The notes under the pieces: generated by a model
Told to the model about the DNA's origin: nothing
Seen by the model: the letters and a program-made list of their open reading frames with translations, nothing else
Databases searched by the model: none
Shown: one piece after another, positions 47,513-60,082 of the stretch
Position numbering within the stretch: position 1 is the stretch's first letter
Layout of the letters: each line of letters opens with the position of its first letter
Assembly: GCA_963693285.1 (NCBI GenBank)
Contig: OY848924.1
Span: forward strand, 6,779,842 to 6,843,841
DNA: 64,000 nt
Direction of reading: 5' to 3'
Source of the DNA: Xestospongia muta
Taxonomy: Eukaryota > Porifera > Demospongiae > Haplosclerida > Petrosiidae
Translations under genes and position numbers: made by a program

Positions 47513-48257
47513 TCAACGGATTTCCAGTAGCTCCACGTCAAAAATGAGCACAGAGTTAGGTGGAATAGTGCAATGGAGTTAAGAAATTAATAGAATACAA
47601 TAGGACACAAGTAAGTAAATTGTCTCTAAATAAAAGTATTACCCTCTCTACATAGCATGCACGTAAGACTTCTTGATGGCATAATAATTTGTGACCTATA
47701 TCATTATGTAGAGGTACTACAATGCACATAATACCAGCTGGCGATTGTATTTTACATTGTATGATGGAAAAACAAGCAGACTATAGGAAAAGGATATACT
47801 CCTGGGACACCTGAAGCTCCGTATCCATAATCAGGACTAATGGTGAGCTTTACTCTCTCTCCTAAACTTATCTACAAAAAAGAGCATTGTTATTTGTTAC
47901 ATACTAGATGTCATATGCAAGTACCTGCATAAACCCTTCGTCCCATCCTAAACGAACCGAATAAGAAAACAACAGATAACACAAGTGAACACAAATATAA
48001 CTATTTACCTCGGATAACTTGACCAACACCAATTTTTGTCTGGAATGGCCTTCCCTTGTCACGAGAAGAGTCGAATTTTTTGCCATTTTGTAATGTACCC
48101 GTGTAGTGGACCACGACTGTTTGACCTTTCTTAGCATAGGTCTTTCCTGCAGAAAAGGAAATTTTATAATAAAAACATTATCCTTTTCTATTTAAGGCAC
48201 ATATGCGATAATACACTTACCATCTCCTGGAGAAATTGTTTCTACGTCAACTCCCAT
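47513..48257 (-). CDS. FKBP1A: FKBP12-like peptidyl-prolyl isomerase, conserved copy, with AT-AC intron
   Basis: Five exons (48257-48221, 48146-48009, 47947-47925, 47871-47798, 47567-47513) give 108 residues, exactly the FKBP12 length. Pocket residues are all present: Tyr in [10 protein letters not shown] in KKFDSSRD, Phe in [10 protein letters not shown] and Trp in VIRGWDEGFM, Tyr in PDYGYGASG, and Phe in LIFDVELL. It is a cytosolic prolyl cis-trans isomerase, the FK506/rapamycin-binding fold. The last intron (47797-47568) begins ATATCCTTTT and ends CCATTGCAC, with branch motif TTTCTTAAC ten bases upstream. The splice gives GVPGV-IPPNSV, as in other FKBPs. The upstream 126 bp are shared with divergent UBE2W. 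Confidence 0.93.
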
Positions 48258-48383
48258 GTTGTACGATTTGGCGAAATCCTGTGTGGGTGTGGTGTAATTA
48301 TAATAATATGTATAATGGGTGTGGTTAGTTAGCTGTACAGGTGGGTGTGTACATGTAATGTGTATGAATTGACTTTCCAGGCA

Positions 48384-49464
<1,081 letters not shown>

Positions 49465-49855
49465 CAAGATGTCACATTGTATGCTTGTATCATTTTGTGT
49501 ATAATCTATTTTTTACTCAACATGTTTCATTTGTAGAACAAAAGTAAAATAAAAGTGTTTATTCATAATTATATTTCCTGGCTCAAAAAAATGATTTTAG
49601 ATTCCATTGAAATAATAATACTAGCTCTATGTGCCTATGATATTATTACAATTGTATTGTATTATGTAACTGACTAGACCAGCTGTCATATATAGTACAC
49701 AGATATGTGGATCAGTACTTAAATTAGTAATACAATGTGACTAGGTGAAACAGGAGCAAACAAGCCTGGAAGATTCCAATACACTCAGACCCACTAATGG
49801 CTGTTATAAGAGTTCTTAATAAATATATAATTTTGTATCTAAATCTGGTAACTAA
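49465..49855. repeat. duplicated UBE2W 3' flank, copy A
   Basis: This stretch matches about 54574-54952 with few substitutions and small indels. It includes the AAATAAAAGTG polyadenylation-like region. No gene is visible inside. Confidence 0.8.
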
Positions 49856-50549
49856 AACTTGGAGCTTTTTCTGAACCATTGGCCTACATGTATGGATAGA
49901 CAAACAGATAAATGGACAGATGGATGGATGTATGGACAGATGGATAAATGATGAATGGACAGATAGATGGATGAATGGACAGAGTGGGTATTAAGTACCA
50001 TATGAAATCATCTGCTGTATTACATGCTACCAAATAATGAATATTGACTGAATTGTGTTGTCCGATACGATAAGCCCTATCTTCAGCCTGAACTAAGACC
50101 TAGGATATAACATATGATATAGTACTTCATATTTAAGTCTACATACTCCAGGATTCCAGAATAGTTCTGCAAATATTACACATGATGCTATATTCGATAT
50201 TACTAAAATGTACTGATAAATAGAACTACAGTATATACCTGTGTTAGCTGCAGTAATGGACAATACAGCTAACTTGCAGCGATTGTTGTGTTGAAAATGG
50301 TCACAATGAGTTTGTCTTAACTCAGGTGACGTTTGTCCATCAATTCTAACATATCGATATTTCTAAACAGACAAGTAATAGACAAGTATAAAGGATACAT
50401 AAAAAAATAACCTTGCTAGTAAGAAATTCACAAATACCATCCATTACAACTCTGTGGTGAGCAAATACGAGAAGTTTTCGATCACCTTCTAGTTGGTCTA
50501 AAATATAATCTCTGAAATGTTTGTCAGAGTTACACACACAGTATAAGGT
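49856..50549 (-). pseudogene. truncated duplicate of SMARCAL1 3' exons
   Basis: This matches 55562-56289 in SMARCAL1 (exons 12 to part of 16). Relative to the real gene it lacks about 600 bp containing the last exon; the junction is at CTGGTAACT/AAAACTTGG. It also lacks about 19 bp that remove the acceptor and first codons of the TLTAAS exon. It stops at the exact position where a MITE-like element begins in the intact gene. It has no upstream exons or promoter of its own. Confidence 0.85.
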
Positions 50550-53106
50550 ATTAAAACTAGACCACAAATAAACTACTTTTGAAAAAACATTGTTTCTTTT
50601 TTTCAGAATATCTGTGGAATCTCAATTAAACCAGTTCTATAGACCAAGACAAACCAGTTATACCTCCTAGTTAAGCTTGAAGTATCTACACTTTTAAAAT
50701 GAATCGTACTTTTTTTTCACATAATCTACTTTTTGTATATTACAGGATTATCTAAAACAAATTTGGATTAGAATAGGGATATTCCATGTTTTATTAAATT
50801 TATATTTCATCAAACATTTAGGTACAAAGCTAAGGCAATGAATTATAACTGTTCAATTGATTTTAGGTGTACATTGTAATTGTAGTTTGTTGACATCCTA
50901 CTACCCACTATCACTTTGTTGTTCATTTAAAAAAGAATAATTTGTTTTTTAATAGTTGCATGATAGACACAGACAAGTATCAAATAAGTTGAGCTCAAAC
51001 CCATACTAATAGACAGTTACCTTAAACTTCTTAAATAGTTAACAAACAACAAACAAATTAAACGATAAATAAAAGTACTTGATTAAAGCAAAGATAAAGG
51101 TGTTTATCTTTGATTGAAGTAAACACTGAAACAGAAATTAAACCACATTAATCTGGCGGGAAAAATATTACCAGCACGTGTACACAACTAGCAAAAAAAC
51201 GCGTGACCACCATTATGGCGGGAAAATATCAATCATGAGCACACGACTAACGAGCAAACACTTTAATAGATTTTTAATTAATTTTTAAAAAATTATTATT
51301 AATTAAAATCAATGTATTTTCTTGTAAAGCTAAATGAGTAATTAACAATAATAAAGAAGTGATTGACATAGGCATAAAATGATACATAATATTATAGTTG
51401 TAAAAAGATAGAATTCAGTATGATTATAGAATACAACAGCAATCATAAGTAAACTTATTGTAGCATTAGAATTTCAAAGAATTTGAATTCTAAAAAAAAT
51501 AATTATTGAATCTTTGAAACTAAGTTATAATTTGAATTCTAAAAAAATAATTATTGAATCTTTGAAACTAAAGTTATAATTGACTTTTGACAAATTTTAG
51601 TGAAAAATGTTTTTTAAAGAAAATTAATACAAATAAAGAGAACATCAAATAACAAATTATAAAAGAGAAAACTGTAAAGAAAAAAAAATTAACAGAAAAA
51701 ATGGCAACTAAAAAAACAAAAAAACAGTCTCTGTAGTTGAAGAGAGTCCCCAAGAAGTCCAGTGAAGGTCTCCAATCCAGCAATTGTAGAAAAGAGAAGA
51801 TAGAGAGTTCCCAAGAGTCCAGTGATCAGTCCACAAGTTGAGAACATAGAGGGAGAAAGAGAGAATAACAACTGGATAGCTAAAGAATGGATGAGAAGTG
51901 GATGGATGGAGAGACAGCTCACCTTTTTCACCAGTGCTGCTCCTGCAGGGAAAGAAAAAGAGAGTAGTTATGTACTGATGGTGACAATGAATGGATAGAG
52001 AGTGAAGAGAGACAGAGGAAGTGAAAAGGGACCACCAACACACACACGCACCCTAGAAGATCAGAGCTTCCCCCCGCCACCTGGCGGCCTCGGATGTTTA
52101 AAAAAAATTTTTTTTTGAGGCCGCCAGGCGGCAGGGGGAAGATAATTAATAGGATTTGTGTGGGCTGGATAGCCCAAAAAAAATAAAAAAATAAAAATAA
52201 AAAGAAGAGGAAAGAAGGCTGGAAGGAAGACAGGAGAGACTGTGCAGGAGAGCGACTCATCTTTTGCATCCAGAGAACTTCAGACAGGAGCTGGAACAGT
52301 CAGAACATCAGAGAACATCAGAACAGTCAGAGAACATCAAAAAACACCAGAGTTAGAACAGTCAGAGAACATCACTGAGGTATGAGAACATCAAAACACA
52401 TCAGAGAACTTCAGTCTAAGTAAGATCTGTAGAAATAAAAAGAAATTAAACAATCAATAGAGAAATAAATGAAGAAATTTAAAAAAAAAAAATTTACAAA
52501 AATGAAGAAAAGGATGACAAAAAAAAAGAAAAGATGAAATCCAACGACGAGAAGATCCAACGACGAGAAGATCCAACGACGAGACGATCCAACGATGATA
52601 TGAACATGGCCGACAGAGCTCCGACCTTTTATTATGAGTCACAATAAGGATCATGGGTCTCAGTTCTCTTACAAGCAATCTTGCGCGTGTGCCCGTGCTG
52701 GAATGTTTGAATTAATATCATAATGGCGGGAACTTATAACTGACCAATCAGAATGCACAACATCACACTGTACTTCCTGTTTTTTAGCCAGCAAACGCGT
52801 GACTCATCTTATTGTCATTATATCCAGTTTTAATTGATTTTTGATTTTCAGAAATTATCGTTTACCTGGTAACTTAACTGCCAATCTAGATTAATGAACA
52901 TATACATATCTTTGTAGAGATCACCAACAAGAACGTTTATAATTCAAGTAAAAAACTAGCAATAAAAATTTGATATTAAAAACCTATTACAATAACCCAC
53001 TGATAATGTCATGATTACAGTTTTCATTATAAATTAAAATAATTATCACTCAAATGTATATTGATTCTATATTCAGAGTGAGAGATGAGAGAGAGGGAGA
53101 CACGAG
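50550..53106. other. non-coding region with purine-rich block, tandem repeats and hairpin
   Basis: Contents seen: a 50-bp tandem pair at about 51478-51580 (AATTTGAATTCTAAAAAAA units); a GA-rich, T-poor block about 51600-52620; repeated CAGAGAACATCA units (52280-52400); and four units of GATCCAACGACGAGAA at about 52536-52599. A GC-rich hairpin lies at 52067-52141. A shared motif, ATTATGGCGGGAA, appears near 51212 and 52722. The frames open on either strand look like low-complexity artefacts. No protein gene is supported. Confidence 0.55.
52067..52141. repeat. GC-rich inverted repeat (25-bp arms, 23 paired)
   Basis: Arms 52067-52091 and 52117-52141 are reverse complements apart from two transitions, around an A/T-homopolymer loop. 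They are anomalously GC-rich for this DNA. The changes would still pair as G-U in RNA on one strand. Confidence 0.85.
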
Positions 53107-53799
53107 CTAAACCTCTTCTACCTTTGACATAAGCAAAGGATTAATGTACTCAAAACCAGCAAATTCTGACTGATCAATGGCCATAATGACATCACTGTGG
53201 TTAAAGAGATTAATAAATTAAAGTGTTAGACTTCCAAGATATCGTATATAAAATAGTACATCATATTATACTCATTTCAAGTATAAACGTTAGAGATAAC
53301 AGTTTATTATACACAATATGTTATAATTATATAATTGTATACATATAAAACAATATCTACATATTAATATCACTACTATAAGTCTCTTTTAGGTCAATAA
53401 TTGTAATTTATATAGTACTTACGGATCGTCTTGAGTGAATTGGATAGGTTTAGTAACAAACTGAGGATCAAAATTTGAAGGACCTTGATCACTATCAATT
53501 CTAGGTTTGTACGGAGGTGTCACCTGACGACAATGTAACTAGAAAAGTAAGTAAAACAAGTTATCATGGTTGTAGTACTTACCAACTCCCATTCAATAGT
53601 TTTATAGAAGGCATGGTTCATAATGTCAGAAAATCCAGTCTGAGGATGACAACCTAAGCGTTCGGCTGGGTTTTTATCAAGAAACCTTTTGAGTACCTAT
53701 AGATGTTGAATAAATATTATGGTAAAGAGTAGTGTTGTGAGACCACACCCACTTGAGCTGCTTTAACTGATAGTGAACGAGGAATTCGTATTGTCTTCT
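53107..53799 (-). pseudogene. orphan 3' end of an atypical protein kinase C gene
   Basis: Four exons (53799-53753, 53696-53583, 53538-53423, 53194-53107) with good splice sites and closing phases encode the kinase C-lobe end and AGC tail of an aPKC (PRKCI/PRKCZ): KTIRIPRSLSVKAAQ, RFLDKNPAERLGC, NFDPQFVTKPIQ and FAGFEYINPLL then a stop. The hydrophobic motif FAGFEY has Glu at the phospho-site, as in atypical isoforms. Upstream, where the rest of the kinase should be, lie a minisatellite (from 53815) and a UBE2W exon copy, then SMARCAL1. So the piece is either a truncated duplicate or an assembly join. The coding part shown is undamaged. Confidence 0.8.
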
Positions 53800-53814
53800 C
53801 TAAAATAACTGGAG

Positions 53815-54470
53815 AATGGATGGATAGATGAATGAACAAATGAAGGGACTAAAGAGACAGATTGATGGATGGATAAACGAACGAATGGATTGATAGATGG
53901 ACTGGAGAGACAGATTGATGGATGGATAAACGAACGAATGGATTGATAGATGGACTGGAGAGACAGATTGATGGATGAATGAATGAACGAATGGATTGAT
54001 AGACGGACTGGAGAGACAGATTGATGGATGGATGAATGAACGAATGGATTGATAGATGGACTGGAGAGACAGACAGATGAATGGATAAATGGATGACAAA
54101 TGAATTGATGGAAAAATAATGGGTGGACAGATTGATGGACGGATAGATGAATGGACAGATAGATGAATGGACAGATAGATGAATGGACAAACAGATAATG
54201 GACAGACAGGTGAATGGACAGATAGATGAATGGACAGATAGATGAATGGACAAACAGATGAATGGACAGACAGGTGAATGGACAGATAGATGAATGGACA
54301 GATAGATGAATGGACAAACAAATGAATGGACAGACAGGTGAATGGACAGATAGATGAATGGACAGATAGATGAATGGACAGATAGATGAATGGACAAACA
54401 GATGAATGGACAGATAGATGAATGGACGGATAGATGAATGGATGGATAGATGAATATAAAAGAAGTTATT
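53815..54470. repeat. GGAT/GGAC minisatellite
   Basis: About 650 bp of tandem 12-20 bp units based on GAATGGACAGATAGAT. A left subarray of larger units (about 60 bp, containing GACTGGAGAGACAGATTGAT) lies at 53860-54080. Long open frames across it in several phases reading [13 protein letters not shown] peptides are artefacts of the period. Confidence 0.95.
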
Positions 54471-54483
54471 GTCATTATTCTAG

Positions 54484-54573
54484 ATTAAACCAGACGATGA
54501 CAGTATTTACATGAGATTTGCTCCATCCAATCCAAAGAAAACCACTTGGGTTTTTCATGATGATACTGTTTAG
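54484..54573 (+). pseudogene. orphan copy of UBE2W last exon
   Basis: This is identical in length (90 bp) to 49375-49464, preceded by a TTCTAG acceptor and the same minisatellite type, and followed by the same 3' flank up to about 54952. No other UBE2W exons precede it. Confidence 0.9.
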
Positions 54574-55155
54574 CAAGATGTCAGATTGTATGCTTGTATC
54601 ATTTTGTGTATAATATATTTTTTTACTCAGCATGTTTCATTTGTAGAACAAAAGTAAAAATGAAAGTGTCTATTCATAATCATATTTCCTAGCTCAAAAA
54701 ATGATTTTAGATTCCGTTGAAATAATAATACCAGTTCTGTGCCTATGATATTATTACAATTGTAGTGTCATGTAACTGACTAGACCGGCTGTCATATATA
54801 GTATACAGATATGTGGATCAGTACTTAAATTAGTAATACAATGTGACTAGGTGAAAGCCTGGAAGATTCCAATACACTCAGACCCACTAATGTCTGTTAT
54901 CAGAGTTCTTAATAAATATCCAATTTTGTATGTAAATCTGGTAACTCAAAATCTCTTAATTTAAATTATTAATCTCTAGTCTAAGGTGTGGACTACTGTT
55001 CTTTCATGTTCCTAACTGGCAAAAAGTTGTTGAATATTAAAAGTTCTTTCCTATAACAGAGACCAGTCCAGAAGCTATAGTTTCTTTACAGAGAGAGAAA
55101 GAAGATAAAAACAGAAACCTAATATAACAATCTTACAGAAACCATAACTCGAGTT

Positions 55156-58100
55156 TTAGTTTTCATCATCAATAAAGTCTTCTTCTAATATTAACAAATC
55201 AGTTTCATTGAGAGATTGAAACCAAGCGTCGTCATCTTTATCCCCTTCTTCCCATACTGGACTCTCCTGACAATGATCACTATCTTTATTAGATCCTACA
55301 ACACAAGTATCATCATCTGTGATATCTTGAGGTAATAACCACTCATCAAGTGTTAACTGCTGATCAGAGCTAGACTGATAGAAAGAGCAATGCATAATAC
55401 ATCGATAATACACTCTTAAAAGGAGACACACTACATTTTATTACATAAATGACTCAGAGATATAGTAACATGATATACAGTATATCTTACTACCTTCAGA
55501 TCATGTAGAGCTGTACTCTCAACTTCAGAGAAATCATCAATTGCTAGTCCAGCCTCTGTCAAAACTTGGAGCTTTTTCTGAACCATTGGCCTACATGTAT
55601 GGATAGACAGACAGATAAATGGACAGATGAATAGATAAATGGACAGATGGATAAATGATGAATGGACAGATAGATGGATGAATGGACAGAGTGGGTATTA
55701 AGTACCATATGAAATCATCTGCTGTATTACATGCTACCAAATAATGAATATTGACTGAATTGTGTTGTCCGATACGATAAGCCCTATCTTCAGCCTGAAC
55801 TAAGACCTAGGATATAACATATGATATAATACTTCATATTCAAGTCTACATACTCCAGGATTCCAGAATAATTCTGCAAATATTACACATGACGCTGCAG
55901 TGAGTGTTAGACCTATATTTGATATTACTAAAATGTACTGATAAATAGAACTACAGTATATACCTGTGTTAGCTGCAGTAATGGACAATACAGCTAACTT
56001 GCAGCGATCGTCGTGTTGAAAACGGTCACAATGAGTTTGTCTTAACTCAGGTGACGTTTGTCCATCAATTCTAACATATCGATATTTCTAAACAGACAAG
56101 TAATAGACAAGTATAAAGGATACATAAAAAATAACCTTGCTAGTAAGAAATTCACAAATACCATCCATTACAACTCTGTGGTGAGCAAATACAAGAAGTT
56201 TTCGATCGCCTTCTAGTTGGTCTAAAATATAATCTCTGAAATGTACATATAACACATTTGTCAGAGTTACACACACAGTATAAGGTGAAACCTCTCCTAT
56301 AGGACACTTTAAATTAACCAGCCACCCCCTCATCTATTATAATACTTTAGTCTCTGTATTGAGGAGAGGGTCACTAAGCATCTGTTGTTGTGAGAGGTTT
56401 CACTGCCCGCTTACTTAATTGCTGGTAATTTCATTATTCCTGTTTTACTAAACAAAGGTAACAAAGCTATCCTACGATCAGAACTCTAAATAATGCACAT
56501 AATAGAGTGAACAGTCAGTTGCTAAGGTAACATACTCACTCGTTCTAAACCTGTTATTTTGTTTAGTTCTGTTTTTAATTCCTTTAATTCTCGACTGTGA
56601 CCTTTTGTCATGGATGGATCTAGTAATACCTGTTTTAATAACCAGTCAAACTAGTTTGTCTAAAATGACAAACCGTTTGTCTTCTCTTGGAGGGCAATTG
56701 ATCTAGCACTTCAGATTTAATTCTTCTAAAAATATACAACAGTTCCTTTATTCATCCATTCCATCATGTTATGTGTCTATTTCAGTCAGTTTATGCATCT
56801 ATTATTCCATTTCATTCATCCATACAATCAGTTTATGCATCCAAACTATCAAGTTATCTATCCATACTATCAAGTTATGTATCCATACAATCAATTCATG
56901 CATCCATACAATTAATTTATGCATCCATCATACCTAATCATTAATTTCTCTTCCATATATATCTGTAGTTCAAGCATATTAGAAGATCCACTAAAATCCC
57001 AGCCAAAATTATTCTATAATTTAAAATAAATCTTTAATAATATATCAACCTTCTCTTACTTGTACACCATTACAATATCTCTGGCCATATTGATAGAGAG
57101 AGAGAGAGAAAGACTTGTCAAGAGATGATATTTGAGTATAGAGTTCAATAGGTCTTGAAAGAGCAGGTGTTCCTGATAATAGCAAAGCCCTTCTTGCTTT
57201 CTATATAAGAGAGAGAGAGACTAATGATGTTTACTTCAAATACAGGTGTACTTTGATTAATGGTAATGCTGCCTTAGCTCTGGCAGTTTTATAATTCTTT
57301 AAAAAATGAGATTCGTCCTAAAAATAGAACAATGATGTCATTATAATGTCATCTATTGTCTTACGGCTATCATCACAAGGGGTGGAGTTTTTTCGACTTG
57401 TTTTATTGTTTTTGTTAACAGGTCATAACTTATTATATTTACAAGGCCATTTATAACAGTACATTTGGTAGTCATGACGATATTAATGTCATCTTCAGAT
57501 AAAGTTGGTACCCATCGTTTAAAGGCCTAAAAATGTAAAGAATGGATGATGGAATAATTGAATGGATGGATAGATGGATGAATGGATGGATAGATGGATG
57601 AATGGATGGATAGATGGATGAATGGATGAACAGATAGATGAATAGATGGAGGGTGGAGTTTTCTACCTCAGCCCAAGCAACCTTCACAGATGAAGGACAT
57701 ACCACTAGAAGGGGCCATTCATGACGATAATAACAGACTACTGCTATAGCTTGTAAAGTTTTACCGAGTCCCATATCATCAGCAAGAAGACAACGGCCAT
57801 TTCTCTGGATACAATATCTATAAACATATAAATAAAGTTCATACAACAATACGTTTATGTTATGACATCATAGTGACATCGTAGTGACATCATTACATAC
57901 TCGATCCCTTGCTTTTGAAATTCCATTAATGTCAACAACAGGTTGCCAGCAATTTTATCTTGATAATTAGGAGGTGTGGTTACATTAGTTTCAGCTGTTT
58001 TCTCTCGAGCTAAACAAGCTAAAAATGTATTTAAAACTGGTTTTGGAATCGGGTTTAAAATAATGTAAGGTAAATTGTCTTTGATATTTTTGACTGCAAA

Positions 58101-58794
58101 AAAGAAATAAAAAATAATTTAAACAATCTGATAATGGTCCATATATTTAGCAGCTATAAATAATGACTGAAGATAAAAATCATTATATCATTACATCATT
58201 GCAATTACCTAATTGGTCATAATCTTGTAAACCAAAACTCCATATTTGAGCACTAGCATCTGAAATAATAATTATATAAATAATTATATATATATAAATA
58301 ATTATACAATAATTGTTATTTGATAGTTTTTCCTATTGATACTATACATTATGAACACAAAAATCACTTGTGAGATCCTAACCACTTATACTATAATACG
58401 TTACATAGCTAATTTGATATTGTCAGAGATTGTTACCATATTTTTTTGATGGTACTTGTTTAAATAACTCAATCAATTTTCCATCATATGGTACAGAGAC
58501 TTTAAAACGAGCAGGACTCACTAACGTCAATACAGCCATAACCTGTTTTTTATGAGTCAAGAAACTGGTTTGACCAGTTTTACTAGTCTGTTTGCTACTG
58601 TTACTACTATTACTACTACTACTCCATCTGTTATAGTTGTCATGTGACTTGTCATGTGATGTTGGTTTTGGAATGGGTCTTTTCGGTTGAGGTTCTCCAG
58701 AACTACCAGCCGATCTTTTTCTGGCCAATCTTTCTTGAGCTATCCGTCTGTTCTCTTCAAGCCTTTTCTGTTGATCTTGCGAGAGGCCAGACAT
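55156..58794 (-). CDS. SMARCAL1: SMARCAL1 / HARP annealing helicase
   Basis: Seventeen exons (58794-58437, 58259-58209, 58093-57901, 57817-57667, 57526-57365, 57317-57252, 57200-57060, 57013-56934, 56725-56674, 56629-56540, 56485-56415, 56235-56136, 56087-55964, 55912-55854, 55806-55706, 55590-55494, 55374-55156) give 704 residues (human 954). The N-terminus [21 protein letters not shown] matches the RPA-binding motif. One HARP domain (about 75-170) precedes the SNF2 core: ADDMGLGKT (Walker A, about 213-221), DESHFLKN (306-), [63 protein letters not shown] and [10 protein letters not shown]. It rewinds DNA at stalled forks. The tail is acidic. Human SMARCAL1 has two HARP repeats; only one is clear here. 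Confidence 0.94.
56286..56402. mobile_element. short MITE-like insertion in SMARCAL1 intron 11
   Basis: About 115 bp bounded by inverted termini GTGAAACCTCTC and GAGAGGTTTCAC. The empty equivalent in the 50.5 kb duplicate ends precisely here. No coding capacity. The termini look like a widespread non-autonomous DNA-transposon type, but I cannot name the family. Confidence 0.65.
57540..57655. repeat. GGAT array in SMARCAL1 intron
   Basis: Tandem GAATGGATGGATAGATGGAT units immediately upstream (gene sense) of exon 5. Similar arrays sit at 55598-55690 (SMARCAL1), 49890-49985, 32965-33010 (TPR), 26150-26245 (TEKT2) and 61675-61725 (MMUT). Confidence 0.92.
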
Positions 58795-58953
58795 GATATG
58801 ACATTAGCTAGTCGTGGAGATCTAGGAACGAAACTAGAGTTTGAATTATGGACATTCACTCGTTTCCACTCTTGAGTGCCATATGGGTGGGCGTGGCTTC
58901 TGTAAACAAAGCTGAGTATGTGCAATAGTTGAAACTGAATAACAGACAAAATC
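58795..58953. promoter_or_regulatory. bidirectional promoter interval, SMARCAL1 / MMUT
   Basis: 159 bp between start codons. It contains GGGTGGGCGTGGC near 58886, a GC/CACCC-box-like motif suitable for Sp/KLF factors. No TATA box is evident. Confidence 0.4.
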
Positions 58954-60042
58954 ATGAATTTAAATTGGTGGTGTTCTACCCTCTCTTTAACTTCAAGGAT
59001 CAGAAGTCTCTCTTTAACTACTCTACAATCTCCAAGATGGTTGTGTTCCAAGATACTGGATCCTGCCTATCCTCGTACCACATGTCCCTTAGATAATGAA
59101 TGGACAGAGCTGGCTAAGAAACAGTTGAAAGGCCGCGATCCTGAGGAGGCTTTAACATGGCACACACCAGAGGTTACAAAAGATGGATGGATGAGTGGAC
59201 ATTTGAAAGATTCTTTATTTAGGGTATTCCAGTCAGACCATTATATACAACACACGACACAACCAGTTTAGTACAGGAACTTCCCGGGAAATACCCATAC
59301 ACACGTGGACCTTATGCCACAATGTACACACAAAGGCCATGGACAATCAGACAAGTAAATAATTGATTTTAATTAATCCCTAATTAAGAAGGGTCCTCTT
59401 CATTTAGTATGCAGGGTTTAGTTCTGTAGAAGAGAGTAACAAATTTTATCGTCAAAACATCAAAGCTGGCCAACAAGGATTGAGTGTGGCTTTTGATTTG
59501 CCTACTCACAGAGGGTACTTAGCAATATTAATGATATTCATTGGTCTGTTGCCATAGTTATGACTCTAATAACCCTCTAGCAGTGGGTGACGTAGGAATG
59601 GCTGGTGTAGCAGTTGATTCTGTTGAAGATATGAAGGTAATAATTAGTTTTAATTAAAAGGGCTTCCTCGTTACAGCTGCTATTTTGGCATGATTTAAAT
59701 AATTATATTTCAGATACTTTTTGATGGTATTCCTCTTGACTCTATGTCTGTTTCCATGACGATGAATGGTGCTGTATTACCAGTATTAGCTATGTACATT
59801 GTAGCAGCTGAAGAACAAGTTTGTAGTACAACTTACCAAACCTGTTTGACAGGTTGTTTTATTAGGGTGTGTCACAAGAGAAGTTATCAGGCACTATACA
59901 GAATGATATACTAAAAGAGTTTATGGTTCGAAATACATACATTTATCCACCTGACTTCTCTATGAAGATTATTGGAGATATATTTGCTTATACAGCTAAG
60001 GTAGAAATGTATATTGTATGAGTTAATATTATGGACAGAATA

Positions 60043-60082
<40 letters not shown>

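Noticed and set aside
53763..54475. Several long minus-strand frames reading [13 protein letters not shown] repeats
   Set aside because: They exist in more than one phase, follow the minisatellite period and have no homology or splice context. They are repeat artefacts, as is the similar frame at 49049-49366.
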